Below are positions 1 to 7,432 of a DNA stretch of 15,020 nt, piece by piece. A program made the position numbers and the translations under genes. The first letter of the stretch is position 1. Each line of letters begins with the position of its first letter. The notes below the pieces were generated by a model, which was not told the origin of the DNA, did not search any database, and saw only the letters and a list, made by a program, of their open reading frames with translations. Source of the DNA: Christensenella sp. UBA5394 (lineage in GTDB: Bacteria; Bacillota; Clostridia; Christensenellales; CAG-138); the NCBI GenBank assembly GCA_002409725.1, contig DHOI01000031.1:19807-34826 (forward strand). Reading direction: 5' to 3'.

Positions 1-111
1 GAAGGTAAACAGAACGAATAGGGAGATTAAAAGGAAGAGAGAGGATATGGCGCGCTTGGTCGCTACGCCCAGGTTGCCGTAAAAACCGGAAAATGCACTC
101 TTGCTTTCCAT
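1..111 (-). CDS. Sugar ABC transporter permease, N-terminal fragment (runs off the window)
   Basis: Only the first 37 codons are present, reading from 111 down to the window edge with no stop. The peptide begins MESKSAFSG, continues with a short basic stretch (TKRA), and then enters a strongly hydrophobic run (ISSLFLLISLFVLF) that looks like the first membrane segment. The start is supported by a GAGGAG ribosome site that overlaps the stop codon of the upstream ATPase gene (ATG 14 bases after that stop). Position directly behind an MglA/RbsA-type ATPase is where the inner-membrane permease of CUT2 sugar importers (RbsC/MglC family) usually lies. The family assignment therefore rests on context plus one membrane segment, because no conserved permease motif is in view. 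Confidence 0.7.
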   Translation of the reverse strand, partial: MESKSAFSGFYGNLGVATKRAISSLFLLISLFVLFTF

Positions 112-125
112 CTGGATCACGCTCC

Positions 126-1652
126 TCAAGAAATCATAGGAGTCGCCTTGGACTCCATCTTGTTGTATCCTGCGGCCAGGTAAAGGATCTCCTCCTGCGA
201 GGTTTCCTTGGTCACCAATTCGCCGTTAATGCCGCCTTCGTGGATCACCAGCACCCGGTCGCTCATGCCCAAAATCTCAGGCAGCTCCGAGGAGATCATG
301 ATGATGGCCACGCCTTGGTCGCTCAACTGGTTGAACAGCTGGTATATCTCAAATTTCGCGCCTACGTCGATACCGCGCGTCGGCTCATCCACAATTAGAA
401 TCTTGGCATCGTTGCAGAGCCACTTGGAAAGGACAATCTTTTGCTGGTTGCCGCCAGAAAGGTTTTTCGTGAGCTGGCGGATGGAAGGCGTTTTGGTGCG
501 CAACTTTTCGCGGTAGCGCTCGGCGTTGCGTGCGCCCGCTTTATCGTTTACGAAGCCGAACTTGCTAAGCTGGCGCAGGTGGGCCATATTGGTATTGTAT
601 TCCACGTCGAGGCCCAGGGCCAAGCCGTCGAACTTGCGATCCTCCGTGGCGTAGGAAAGGCCATGGTCGATGGCTTGGATCACGGAGCCGATCTTGACAG
701 GCTTACCGTCGATCTTGACATCCATGCTCTCCACCCGATCCGCGCCGAACACGCAGCGCATGATCTCGGTGCGACCCGCGCCCACAAGGCCCGCAATGCC
801 TAATATCTCGCCCTTGCGCACGTAGAAGTGATCCACGTTGAGGGGTAGGCGGTTGTGCGCCTTGAGGTTGTTGACCTCCAGCGCTACCTCACCGATCTTG
901 CGCTCGTATCTGGGATACTTATCCTCCAACGGGCGGCCCACGATCATGTTCACCAGCTCGTTCATGGTGATATCCTTAAGATTGCGCGTGCCGATATACT
1001 GGCCGTCGCGCAGCACGCTGGCCCGCTCGCAGATCTGGCTCAGCTCCTCCATGCGGTGGGAGATGTAAACCATGCCCACGCCCTTTTTCTGCAGGTTACG
1101 GATGATGCCGAAGAGCTGCTGGATCTCACGCTCGGTCAGCGTGGCGGAGGGTTCGTCCAGCACCAGGATGCGGGAGTTATAGGAGATAGCCTTGGCAATC
1201 TCCACCATCTGCTGCTGGGCCACGGAGAGGGTGGCTACCCTTGCGTATGTATTAATGTTGATTCCCAGGTCGTCGAGAATTTTTTTAGCGTTCTTGTGCA
1301 TCTGCCGGTCGTCGATTAGAGGGCCTTTGTGGGCGGGGCGCCCGATGAAAATGTTGTCCGCCACCGTCATGTGGCGGCAAAGGGTCATCTCTTGGAAAAT
1401 GATGCTGATCCCCAGCTCGTGGGCTTTGGCAACGGAGTCGATGTCGACCCTTTCACCCTCGATGTAGATGGCGCCCGCATCTGCGGAATACACACCCGTC
1501 ATGATCTTCATCAGGGTGGATTTGCCCGCGCCATTCTCACCCACCAGCCCGTGAACCTCGCCCTTGTTTACGGATAAGGCGACATTATCCAGCGCTTTTA
1601 CGCCGGGGAAGGACTTGCAGATGCCTTCCATGCGAAAGAGTTCTTCGGCCAT
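126..1652 (-). CDS. Sugar ABC transporter ATP-binding protein, double cassette (MglA/RbsA/XylG/AraG family)
   Basis: This is the cytoplasmic ATPase of a CUT2-type monosaccharide importer, 508 residues, the normal size for the family. Two fused ABC cassettes are visible. The first has Walker A GENGAGKST (38-46), signature LSVAQ (142-146), Walker B ILVLDE (162-167) and switch histidine H199. The second has the degenerate P-loop GLVGAGRTE (288-296, R in place of the catalytic K), signature LSGGNQQ (398-404) and Walker B ILIVDEP (418-424). A degenerate second P-loop is normal for RbsA/MglA proteins. The frame extends upstream to 1760, but the ATG at 1652 is preferred: AAAGAGG lies 8 bases upstream, homology starts there, and the -10 element of the promoter lies inside the longer version. 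The gene heads an operon with the permease fragment and is divergent from the LacI-family regulator. The substrate cannot be read from the ATPase; a hexuronate or related sugar is suggested only by the neighbourhood. Confidence 0.93.
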   Translation of the reverse strand: MAEELFRMEGICKSFPGVKALDNVALSVNKGEVHGLVGENGAGKSTLMKIMTGVYSADAGAIYIEGERVDIDSVAKAHELGISIIFQEMTLCRHMTVADNIFIGRPAHKGPLIDDRQMHKNAKKILDDLGININTYARVATLSVAQQQMVEIAKAISYNSRILVLDEPSATLTEREIQQLFGIIRNLQKKGVGMVYISHRMEELSQICERASVLRDGQYIGTRNLKDITMNELVNMIVGRPLEDKYPRYERKIGEVALEVNNLKAHNRLPLNVDHFYVRKGEILGIAGLVGAGRTEIMRCVFGADRVESMDVKIDGKPVKIGSVIQAIDHGLSYATEDRKFDGLALGLDVEYNTNMAHLRQLSKFGFVNDKAGARNAERYREKLRTKTPSIRQLTKNLSGGNQQKIVLSKWLCNDAKILIVDEPTRGIDVGAKFEIYQLFNQLSDQGVAIIMISSELPEILGMSDRVLVIHEGGINGELVTKETSQEEILYLAAGYNKMESKATPMIS

Positions 1653-1696
1653 TGCTGTCACCTCTTTCAAAACTGCACCGTGTGTTTTCGTGTGAT

Positions 1697-1870
1697 TTAA
1701 CGGCAACACTGTTGTGAACATTATAAGACCTCGACAATCTTTCGTCAATATAATGTTCATAAAAACTTGCCGATTTTATATTTTTGTTTAAAATGCTGGT
1801 AAATCCTTCCCGTTAAACCCGGGTAGAAAAAACCGTTAACGAACACGAAAATATGCTGTACATCCGTTAA
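1697..1870. promoter_or_regulatory. Cluster of four CCGTTAA heptamers, candidate operators
   Basis: CCGTTAA occurs at 1810-1816, 1833-1839 and 1864-1870 on the plus strand and as TTAACGG at 1697-1703. The copy at 1833 is part of the perfect palindrome CGTTAACG (1834-1841). The copy at 1864 lies between the predicted -35 and -10 of the regulator promoter. The reverse copy lies about 10-16 bases downstream of the predicted importer start site. LacI-family proteins commonly control their own gene and a divergent neighbour from such spacers, so these are candidate binding sites for the adjacent regulator. The motif is not a classic full LacI palindrome with a central CG, so another factor remains possible. 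Confidence 0.45.
1720..1748 (-). promoter_or_regulatory. Sigma-70-type promoter of the sugar ABC importer operon
   Basis: On the minus strand the -35 element TTGACG (1748-1743) is followed by a 17-base spacer and a perfect TATAAT (1725-1720). Transcription would begin near 1713, giving a leader of about 60 bases before the ATG at 1652. A short inverted repeat CAACA-C-TGTTG (1704-1714) and a reverse copy of CCGTTAA (1697-1703) sit at the predicted start site and just downstream, where a bound repressor would block transcription. The match to consensus is strong; activity is inferred. Confidence 0.8.
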
Positions 1871-1885
1871 AATTTCTGATATAGT
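1857..1885 (+). promoter_or_regulatory. Probable promoter of the regulator and hexuronate operon
   Basis: TGTACA (1857-1862, four of six bases matching TTGACA) is separated by 17 bases from TATAGT (1880-1885, five of six matching TATAAT). Transcription would start near 1892, about 47 bases before the regulator ATG. It is the best plus-strand candidate in the spacer, and no clear promoter is seen in the short gaps further down the operon. A CCGTTAA copy lies between the two elements. Confidence 0.5.
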
Positions 1886-1938
1886 ACAAAGGAACGGATC
1901 GATTATTGCTGTATCTGATTATGTCAGGAGATTGATGT

Positions 1939-3003
1939 ATGCGTGTTACCTTGAAAATGATCGCAGAAAAAGCGGGGACCTCCATCGGCACGGTGGACCG
2001 TGCGCTCAACAACCGCGAGGGCGTGAGCGAGGAAAGCAAGGCACGGGTGCTGCAGGTCGCCGAGGAAATGGGGTATCGACCCAACAAATTCGCCAGCGCC
2101 CTGAGCCGCAAGAAGATCATCCGCATCGGCGCGGCTTATCCGGAAGAGCCGGCGGATTTTTACCGCGATATCGACCGGGGCTTTGACAAAGCCTTGGAAG
2201 AATTGCAGTATTATGGCGTGGTGGTGGAAAAGATCCGCTACAAAACGCAGGATCCGGAGATCGCCCGGGCGCGCCTGGCGCAGGTGGATCCGGCGGATTT
2301 CGACGGCCTGGCCATCAACTCAGCCGGTGCTGTGAACGTATCCGAGATCGACCGCTTCGTGGCTGCCGGTACCCCGGTGGTCACCTTTAATACCGATGCG
2401 CCGGATAGCCGACGTCTTTTTTACGTGGGCAACAACTCCCGCCAATCCGGCCTGATGGGCGGCGAGCTGCTCAGCCTGCTCTTGGGTGGCAAGGGCAACG
2501 TAACCATCCTGGGCAATTTCAGCCGGGCCACCCCCTTCATCGAGCGCTTCGGCGGCTTTTGCGAATACGCCCAGCTGGAGGCCCCGGATCTGCGCATCTA
2601 CCCCTGCTCCGAGTGCCTCAGCGACCCGGATCTGGCGGCCAAGAGTCTTATCGACCTGATCGCGCGCGTGCCCGATATCAACGGCGTGTTCTGCACGGGC
2701 TATTCCAGCACCGTGGGCGCGCTGCAGGCCGTGAAAACCCTTAACCGCCGGGATATCAAGATCGTGGGTTACGACCTCACGGAGCGCACGGCCGAAGCCC
2801 TGCGCGAGGGCTGGTGCGGCGCCTTGCTCTATCAGGATCCCTGCCGCCAGGGCTTGCAGGCCGCCCGGCTGCTGGTACGGCACATCCTCGAAGGCTGGAT
2901 GCCCCCCAGGCCCCGCCTACACGTGGACACCCGCATCATCTTTAAAACCAACCTCGATAGCTATATGGATCCGCAGCACGAGTGGCTGCAATCCAATCTG
3001 TAA
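1939..3003 (+). CDS. LacI-family transcriptional regulator
   Basis: A 354-residue protein of usual LacI/GalR length. Residues 3-49 form the LacI helix-turn-helix (VTLKMIAEKAGTSIGTVDRA, then a VSEESKARVL helix and MGYRPN), followed by a hinge-like segment containing ASALSRKK. The rest is a periplasmic-binding-protein-like sugar sensor with typical segments such as NNSRQSGLMGGELL and IKIVGYD. The ATG at 1939 has AGGAG 8 bases upstream. The gene is first in the hexuronate operon (43 bases before uxaC) and divergent from the sugar importer, so it probably controls both, with a hexuronate or pathway intermediate as effector. Target and effector are inferred. It is not a GntR-type ExuR/UxuR as found in enterobacteria. 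Confidence 0.9.
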   Translation: MRVTLKMIAEKAGTSIGTVDRALNNREGVSEESKARVLQVAEEMGYRPNKFASALSRKKIIRIGAAYPEEPADFYRDIDRGFDKALEELQYYGVVVEKIRYKTQDPEIARARLAQVDPADFDGLAINSAGAVNVSEIDRFVAAGTPVVTFNTDAPDSRRLFYVGNNSRQSGLMGGELLSLLLGGKGNVTILGNFSRATPFIERFGGFCEYAQLEAPDLRIYPCSECLSDPDLAAKSLIDLIARVPDINGVFCTGYSSTVGALQAVKTLNRRDIKIVGYDLTERTAEALREGWCGALLYQDPCRQGLQAARLLVRHILEGWMPPRPRLHVDTRIIFKTNLDSYMDPQHEWLQSNL

Positions 3004-3046
3004 TTATTAATCGATTGCTAAGCACAACGCAAAGGCAGGTAAGGCA

Positions 3047-4441
3047 ATGAAAGCATTTATGGACGAGGATTTTCTGCTGACGACGGACACGGCCCGCGCG
3101 CTCTATCACGACTACGCGGCCAAAATGCCCATTATCGATTACCATTGTCATGTGCCGCCCCGGGAAATCTACGAGGATCGGGCGTACGATAACATCACCC
3201 AGCTCTGGCTGGGCGGCAATTTTTACGGCGACCACTACCGCTGGCGCATCATGCGTGCCTGCGGCGAGCCCGAGCGCTGCATCACGGGCGACTCTGGCGA
3301 CTACGAAAAATTCCTGGCCTTTAGCCGTTGCCTGCCAAAAATCCCCGGCAACCCCGTCTACCATTGGGCGCACCTGGAGCTCAAGCGCTATTTCGGCTGC
3401 GACATTCCCCTCGACGAGGATACGGCGGACGAAATCTGGAACCGGTGCAACGAAGCGCTTCGTACCGGCCTCACCGTGCGCGAGATTTTGCGGCGTTCCA
3501 ACGTAGTCGGCCTCGCCACCACGGACGACCCGCTCGATACCCTCGAGTGGCACGAAAAGCTGGCCGCGGACCCCACCTTCAACATTACCGTTAAGCCCGC
3601 CTGGCGGCCCGATAAGCTGATGAATATCCGGCAGGCAGGCTTTGCAGCCTACATCGCCAAGCTGGGTGAGATAAACAGCATGGAATCCCTGCGCAAAGCC
3701 GTGCGCGCCCGCATGGACCATTTTGGCAACCACGGCTGCTCCGCCTCCGACCACGGCATCGAATCCCTCGAGTGCGTGGCCGCTACCGAGGCCGAGCTGG
3801 ACGCCATCCTCGCCAAGGCCATCCGAGGCGAAGAAGTTACCCCGCGCGAAGCCGCGGCCTATCAATACGCCTGCATGCTCTTCCTGGGCGAAGAATACGG
3901 CAAGCGCGATTGGGTGATGGAGATCCACTACGGAGCCATCCGCAATGTGAACAGCGCCCAATTCAAGGCCATGGGGCCGGATACCGGCTATGACGCCATC
4001 GCCCCCGTAGTGGCCGTGCCCGGCCTGCCCGCCCTGCTCGATGCGCTCAACAGCAAGGGTTGCTTGCCCAAGACCGTGCTCTTTTCCCTCTCGCCCAACG
4101 ACGACGCCATGCTCTCCACCATCGCCGGCGGCTTCCAGCAGGAGGGCGTGCGCGGCAAGGTGCAGCAGGGCGTGCCCTGGTGGTTCAACGATACCAAGCA
4201 GGGCATGATCGACCAGATGACCACCCTAGCCTCCCTGGCCCCGCTGGATAATTTCCTCGGCATGGTCACGGACTCGCGCAGCTTCCTGGCCTATCCCAGG
4301 CACGAGTATTTCCGACGCATCCTCTGCGAGCTGCTGGGCCAATGGGTGGAAAAGGGCGAGTTCCCGGCGGATATGGCGCGCCTGGGCAGGCTTGTACAAA
4401 ACGTATCCTATAACAACATCAAAGAATATTTCGGCTATTGA
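3047..4441 (+). CDS. uxaC: Glucuronate isomerase (uronate isomerase)
   Basis: UxaC converts D-glucuronate to D-fructuronate and D-galacturonate to D-tagaturonate, the first cytoplasmic step for both hexuronates. The 464-residue length fits the family. The N-terminus has FMDEDFLL and then the metal-site motif DYHCH (31-35, His33 and His35) of this amidohydrolase-superfamily enzyme, followed by IYEDRAYDNITQLWLGG and GDHYRWR. The C-terminal half has the family segments GVPWWFNDTK, LGMVTDSRSFLAYPRHEYFR and the final NNIKEYFGY. The ribosome site before the ATG is only moderate (GGCAGGTAAGG). The gene lies 43 bases after the regulator and 30 before uxaB. No frameshift or missing motif was seen. Confidence 0.97.
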   Translation: MKAFMDEDFLLTTDTARALYHDYAAKMPIIDYHCHVPPREIYEDRAYDNITQLWLGGNFYGDHYRWRIMRACGEPERCITGDSGDYEKFLAFSRCLPKIPGNPVYHWAHLELKRYFGCDIPLDEDTADEIWNRCNEALRTGLTVREILRRSNVVGLATTDDPLDTLEWHEKLAADPTFNITVKPAWRPDKLMNIRQAGFAAYIAKLGEINSMESLRKAVRARMDHFGNHGCSASDHGIESLECVAATEAELDAILAKAIRGEEVTPREAAAYQYACMLFLGEEYGKRDWVMEIHYGAIRNVNSAQFKAMGPDTGYDAIAPVVAVPGLPALLDALNSKGCLPKTVLFSLSPNDDAMLSTIAGGFQQEGVRGKVQQGVPWWFNDTKQGMIDQMTTLASLAPLDNFLGMVTDSRSFLAYPRHEYFRRILCELLGQWVEKGEFPADMARLGRLVQNVSYNNIKEYFGY

Positions 4442-4471
4442 TTATATAGCAAGCTTTAAGGAGGACCGCGC

Positions 4472-5908
4472 ATGGAGCTGCTGTCTTATCAAACACTGAA
4501 GGAGCTGGGCTGTGAGGATTATATCCTCGAAAACGCGCCCGAACGGATTCTCCAATTCGGTGAGGGCAATTTTCTTCGGGCTTTTGTGGATTATTTTATC
4601 GACGTAGCCAACGAGGTCTCGGGCTTCAACGCCAAGGTGGTGGCCGTGCAGCCCATCGCCGGGCAGACGGTTAAGGATAAATTCATAGCCCAGCAGGGCT
4701 TATACACCCTCTACCTGCGCGGCATCGAGAACGGGCAAAAGGTCGAAAAGCGGCGGGTGATCTCCTGCATTTCCCGCTGCATCTCCGCGGCCGATGATTT
4801 CGAAGCCGTGCTGGCCTGCGCCCATAACCCGGATATCCGGTATATCGTCAGCAACACCACCGAGGCGGGCATCGTTTACCGCGAAGGCGATACGATGGAT
4901 GACCCAGGCGCGGCCTCCTTCCCGGCCAAGCTGACGCTGCTTTTGCTCGAGCGCTACAATTGCCTGCCGGAGAAGGGCTTCGTGTTGCTGCCCTGCGAGC
5001 TGATCGAGGAGAACGGTAAAAACCTGCTCGCCTGCGTAAAAAAATACATCGCCCTCTGGAACCTGCCGCCGGATTTCGCCGCCTGGGTGGAGGAAAAGAA
5101 CGTATTTTGTTCCACGCTGGTGGACCGCATCGTGCCCGGTTACCCCAAAGATGCAGCCGCCCTCAACGCGGCCAACGGCTATGAGGACGGCCTTTTGGTC
5201 TCGGCCGAGCCCTTCGGCTTCTGGGCTGTAGAAGGCCCCGGCCGCTTGAACGACGAGCTTCCCTTTGCTAAATCCGGCCTGCCCGTGCTGGTCACCGAGG
5301 ATTGCACGGGCTACAAGCAGCGCAAAGTGCGCATCCTCAACGGCGCGCATACCTCCACCGTTTGCGCGGGCCTCCTTTGCGGTCTCGAGACCGTGGGCGA
5401 GATGATGGCCGATCCGCTTTTGCGCGCCTACCTCGAGCGGGAGATCAGTGAGGAGATCATCCCCACGCTGGATTTGCCCCGCGCCGAGCTGGACGCTTTC
5501 GCGGCCTCGGTGATCGAGCGCTTCCAGAACCCCTTCATCCGCCACGAGCTGCTCACCATTACTCTCAACTCCACCTCTAAATGGCGCGCGCGGGTGCTAC
5601 CCAGCGTTACGGAATACGTAAAGCGCAAAGGTGCTTTGCCCAAGCTCCTAACCTTCAGCTTTGCCGCCTATGCGGAGTTCTTCCGCTGCGGCAGGTTCGA
5701 CTGCAAGGACGATCAGGAGGCGCTGGATTTCTTCGCCACCCACCGTGAGTCTTCCCCCGAAGTTCTGATGGCCGCCCTCTGCGCAGAGACGCTTTTCTGG
5801 GGCCAAGACCTGTCAACCATCCCCGGCTTCCTCGCTACTGTGACCGATGGCCTTAAGGCTATCCAAACGAAGGGCATGCGGGCCGCCATGGAGGCGGTCA
5901 TGGCATGA
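4472..5908 (+). CDS. uxaB: Tagaturonate reductase (altronate oxidoreductase)
   Basis: UxaB reduces D-tagaturonate to D-altronate with NADH in the galacturonate branch. The 478-residue protein belongs to the mannitol dehydrogenase superfamily. QFGEGNFLRAFVD (28-40) is the UxaB-type nucleotide-binding start, whereas fructuronate reductase and mannitol dehydrogenase carry a GxGxFHRAH version. Other family motifs are SNTTEAG (127-133), DRIVPGYP (218-225) and the active-site pattern K285, N290, H293 in KVRILNGAH. A strong AAGGAGG precedes the ATG. Its stop overlaps the next gene by 4 bases (ATGA), so UxaB and UxaA synthesis is probably coupled. Because no UxuB is visible here, activity on fructuronate as well cannot be excluded. 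Confidence 0.93.
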   Translation: MELLSYQTLKELGCEDYILENAPERILQFGEGNFLRAFVDYFIDVANEVSGFNAKVVAVQPIAGQTVKDKFIAQQGLYTLYLRGIENGQKVEKRRVISCISRCISAADDFEAVLACAHNPDIRYIVSNTTEAGIVYREGDTMDDPGAASFPAKLTLLLLERYNCLPEKGFVLLPCELIEENGKNLLACVKKYIALWNLPPDFAAWVEEKNVFCSTLVDRIVPGYPKDAAALNAANGYEDGLLVSAEPFGFWAVEGPGRLNDELPFAKSGLPVLVTEDCTGYKQRKVRILNGAHTSTVCAGLLCGLETVGEMMADPLLRAYLEREISEEIIPTLDLPRAELDAFAASVIERFQNPFIRHELLTITLNSTSKWRARVLPSVTEYVKRKGALPKLLTFSFAAYAEFFRCGRFDCKDDQEALDFFATHRESSPEVLMAALCAETLFWGQDLSTIPGFLATVTDGLKAIQTKGMRAAMEAVMA

Positions 5909-7380
5909 AGCGGGCCATCAAAATCCACGGCCGGGATAACGTGGCCGTGGCCCTCGCGCCCCTCCATGCCGGGGAAGCCGAGCTGGGCGTAACCCTGGCC
6001 GAAGCCATCCCCGCCGGGCATAAGTTCAGCCTGGCCCCCATTGCCCAAGGCGCGGCCATCACCAAGTATGGCCTGCCCATCGGCTATGCTACGGCCGATA
6101 TCGCCCCGGGCGCATGGGTGCATACGCACAATGTGCGCACTGGGCTGGATGAAAACGCCGCCTATGTCTACGTCTCTTCCTGCAAGCCGCTGCCGGAGCT
6201 GCCGCCCCGCAGCTTCCAGGGCTATTTACGGGAGGATGGCCGGGCCGGCATCCGCAACGAGCTGTGGATCATCCCCACCGTGGGCTGCGTGAACGACATC
6301 TGCAAGAGCCTCGAGATCGAAAACGCCCACCTGGCGGCCGAATTTGGGCTGGACGGCATATATCATTTCCCCCATCCCTATGGCTGCAGCCAGATGGGGG
6401 ATGACCACGCGCAAACGCGAGACCTTTTGGCCGCCCTCTGCCGCCACCCCAACGCCGCCGGCGTGCTGGTGGTGGGCCTGGGCTGTGAAAACAATAAGCT
6501 GGATGTATTCCGTACCCTCTTTGGGCCGGAATATCAAAATAAGCTGCGCTTTATGGCCTGCCAGCAGGTGGATGACGAGCTGGCCACGGGCTCTACCCTT
6601 TTGCGGGAACTGGCCGCCTATGCGGCGGGCTTCCAGCGGCAGCCGCTGCCCCCTTCCAAGCTGGTGGTGGGCATGAAATGCGGCGGTAGCGACGGCCTCT
6701 CCGGCATCACCGCCAATCCCGCTGTGGGCGCTTTTTCCGATAAGCTCGTCGCCATGGGCGGTACGGCCATCCTCACCGAGGTGCCCGAGATGTTTGGTGC
6801 GGAGAGCCTGCTTTTCAGCCGCTGCAAAGATAAGGCCACCTTTGACAAGGCCGTGGAAATGGCCGAAAGCTTCAAGCGCTATTTCACCGAGCACGGCCAA
6901 GTGGTCTACGAAAACCCCTCCCCGGGCAACAAGGAGGGCGGCATCACCACCCTGGAGGATAAGAGCATGGGCTGCGTACAAAAGGGCGGCTCCGCCCCCG
7001 TGGCTGATGTGCTTGGCTATGGCCGGCCCGTGATCACGCCCGGCCTCAACCTACTCTATGGCCCGGGCAACGACCTGGTTTCCGCTACCGCGCTTACGGC
7101 CAGCGGCGCGCAGATTATCCTTTTCACCACAGGACGGGGCACCCCCTTCGGCGCGCCCGCGCCCACGCTGAAAATAGCCACCAACACCCCCTTATTCAAA
7201 AAAAAGCCGCATTGGCTGGATTTCAATGCCGGCACCATAGCCGAGGGGGAAGGGCTAAATGCGGCCGCAGACCGCCTGCTGACGCTGGTCTTCCAAACGG
7301 CGGAGGGCAGCTACCGTACCCGCGCCGAGCAGCATGGCCAGCGGGGCCTGGCAATCTGGAAGGGCGGCGTAACCCTATAA
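5905..7380 (+). CDS. uxaA: Altronate dehydratase
   Basis: UxaA dehydrates D-altronate to 2-keto-3-deoxygluconate. The 491-residue protein has both expected parts: an N-terminal SAF-type domain (about 1-95, with the HTHN motif at 73-76) and the C-terminal catalytic domain starting near the GYLREDGRAGIRNEL segment (107-120). Cysteine-bearing conserved segments include TVGCVND, YGCSQMGDDH, GLGCENN and MKCGGSDG. The ATG is inside the uxaB stop (ATGA overlap), and GGAG at 5890-5893 gives a usable ribosome site. The UxaA and GarD families share the SAF/catalytic layout; altronate is favoured because uxaB is fused to it by overlap and uxaC is in the same operon. Confidence 0.94.
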   Translation: MKRAIKIHGRDNVAVALAPLHAGEAELGVTLAEAIPAGHKFSLAPIAQGAAITKYGLPIGYATADIAPGAWVHTHNVRTGLDENAAYVYVSSCKPLPELPPRSFQGYLREDGRAGIRNELWIIPTVGCVNDICKSLEIENAHLAAEFGLDGIYHFPHPYGCSQMGDDHAQTRDLLAALCRHPNAAGVLVVGLGCENNKLDVFRTLFGPEYQNKLRFMACQQVDDELATGSTLLRELAAYAAGFQRQPLPPSKLVVGMKCGGSDGLSGITANPAVGAFSDKLVAMGGTAILTEVPEMFGAESLLFSRCKDKATFDKAVEMAESFKRYFTEHGQVVYENPSPGNKEGGITTLEDKSMGCVQKGGSAPVADVLGYGRPVITPGLNLLYGPGNDLVSATALTASGAQIILFTTGRGTPFGAPAPTLKIATNTPLFKKKPHWLDFNAGTIAEGEGLNAAADRLLTLVFQTAEGSYRTRAEQHGQRGLAIWKGGVTL

Positions 7381-7432
7381 AATGGCCGTAAGGCCGATCA
7401 TTATGTGAAATGCAAGATAAGGAGGAAGCAGC

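Noticed and set aside
106..160. MESK found both near the ATPase C-terminus and at the permease start, suggesting a small duplication
   Set aside because: The two DNA stretches use different serine codons and diverge immediately after the four residues, so chance is the simpler explanation.
288..788. Degenerate P-loop (GAGRT) in the second ATPase cassette as a possible inactivating mutation
   Set aside because: A degenerate second Walker A is normal in RbsA/MglA-type double cassettes.
1653..1760. 36-residue N-terminal extension of the sugar ABC ATPase from the ATG at 1760
   Set aside because: It includes the -10 element TATAAT and upstream bases, has no family homology, and a good ribosome site precedes the ATG at 1652.
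2942..3961. Long open frame of 339 codons on the minus strand opposite the regulator end and uxaC
   Set aside because: uxaC on the plus strand has full-length family motifs. The antisense frame has a composition typical of GC-rich shadow frames and no recognisable domain.
4700..5545. Minus-strand open frame of 281 codons inside uxaB
   Set aside because: uxaB motifs run through the region on the plus strand, and the antisense product matches nothing recognisable.
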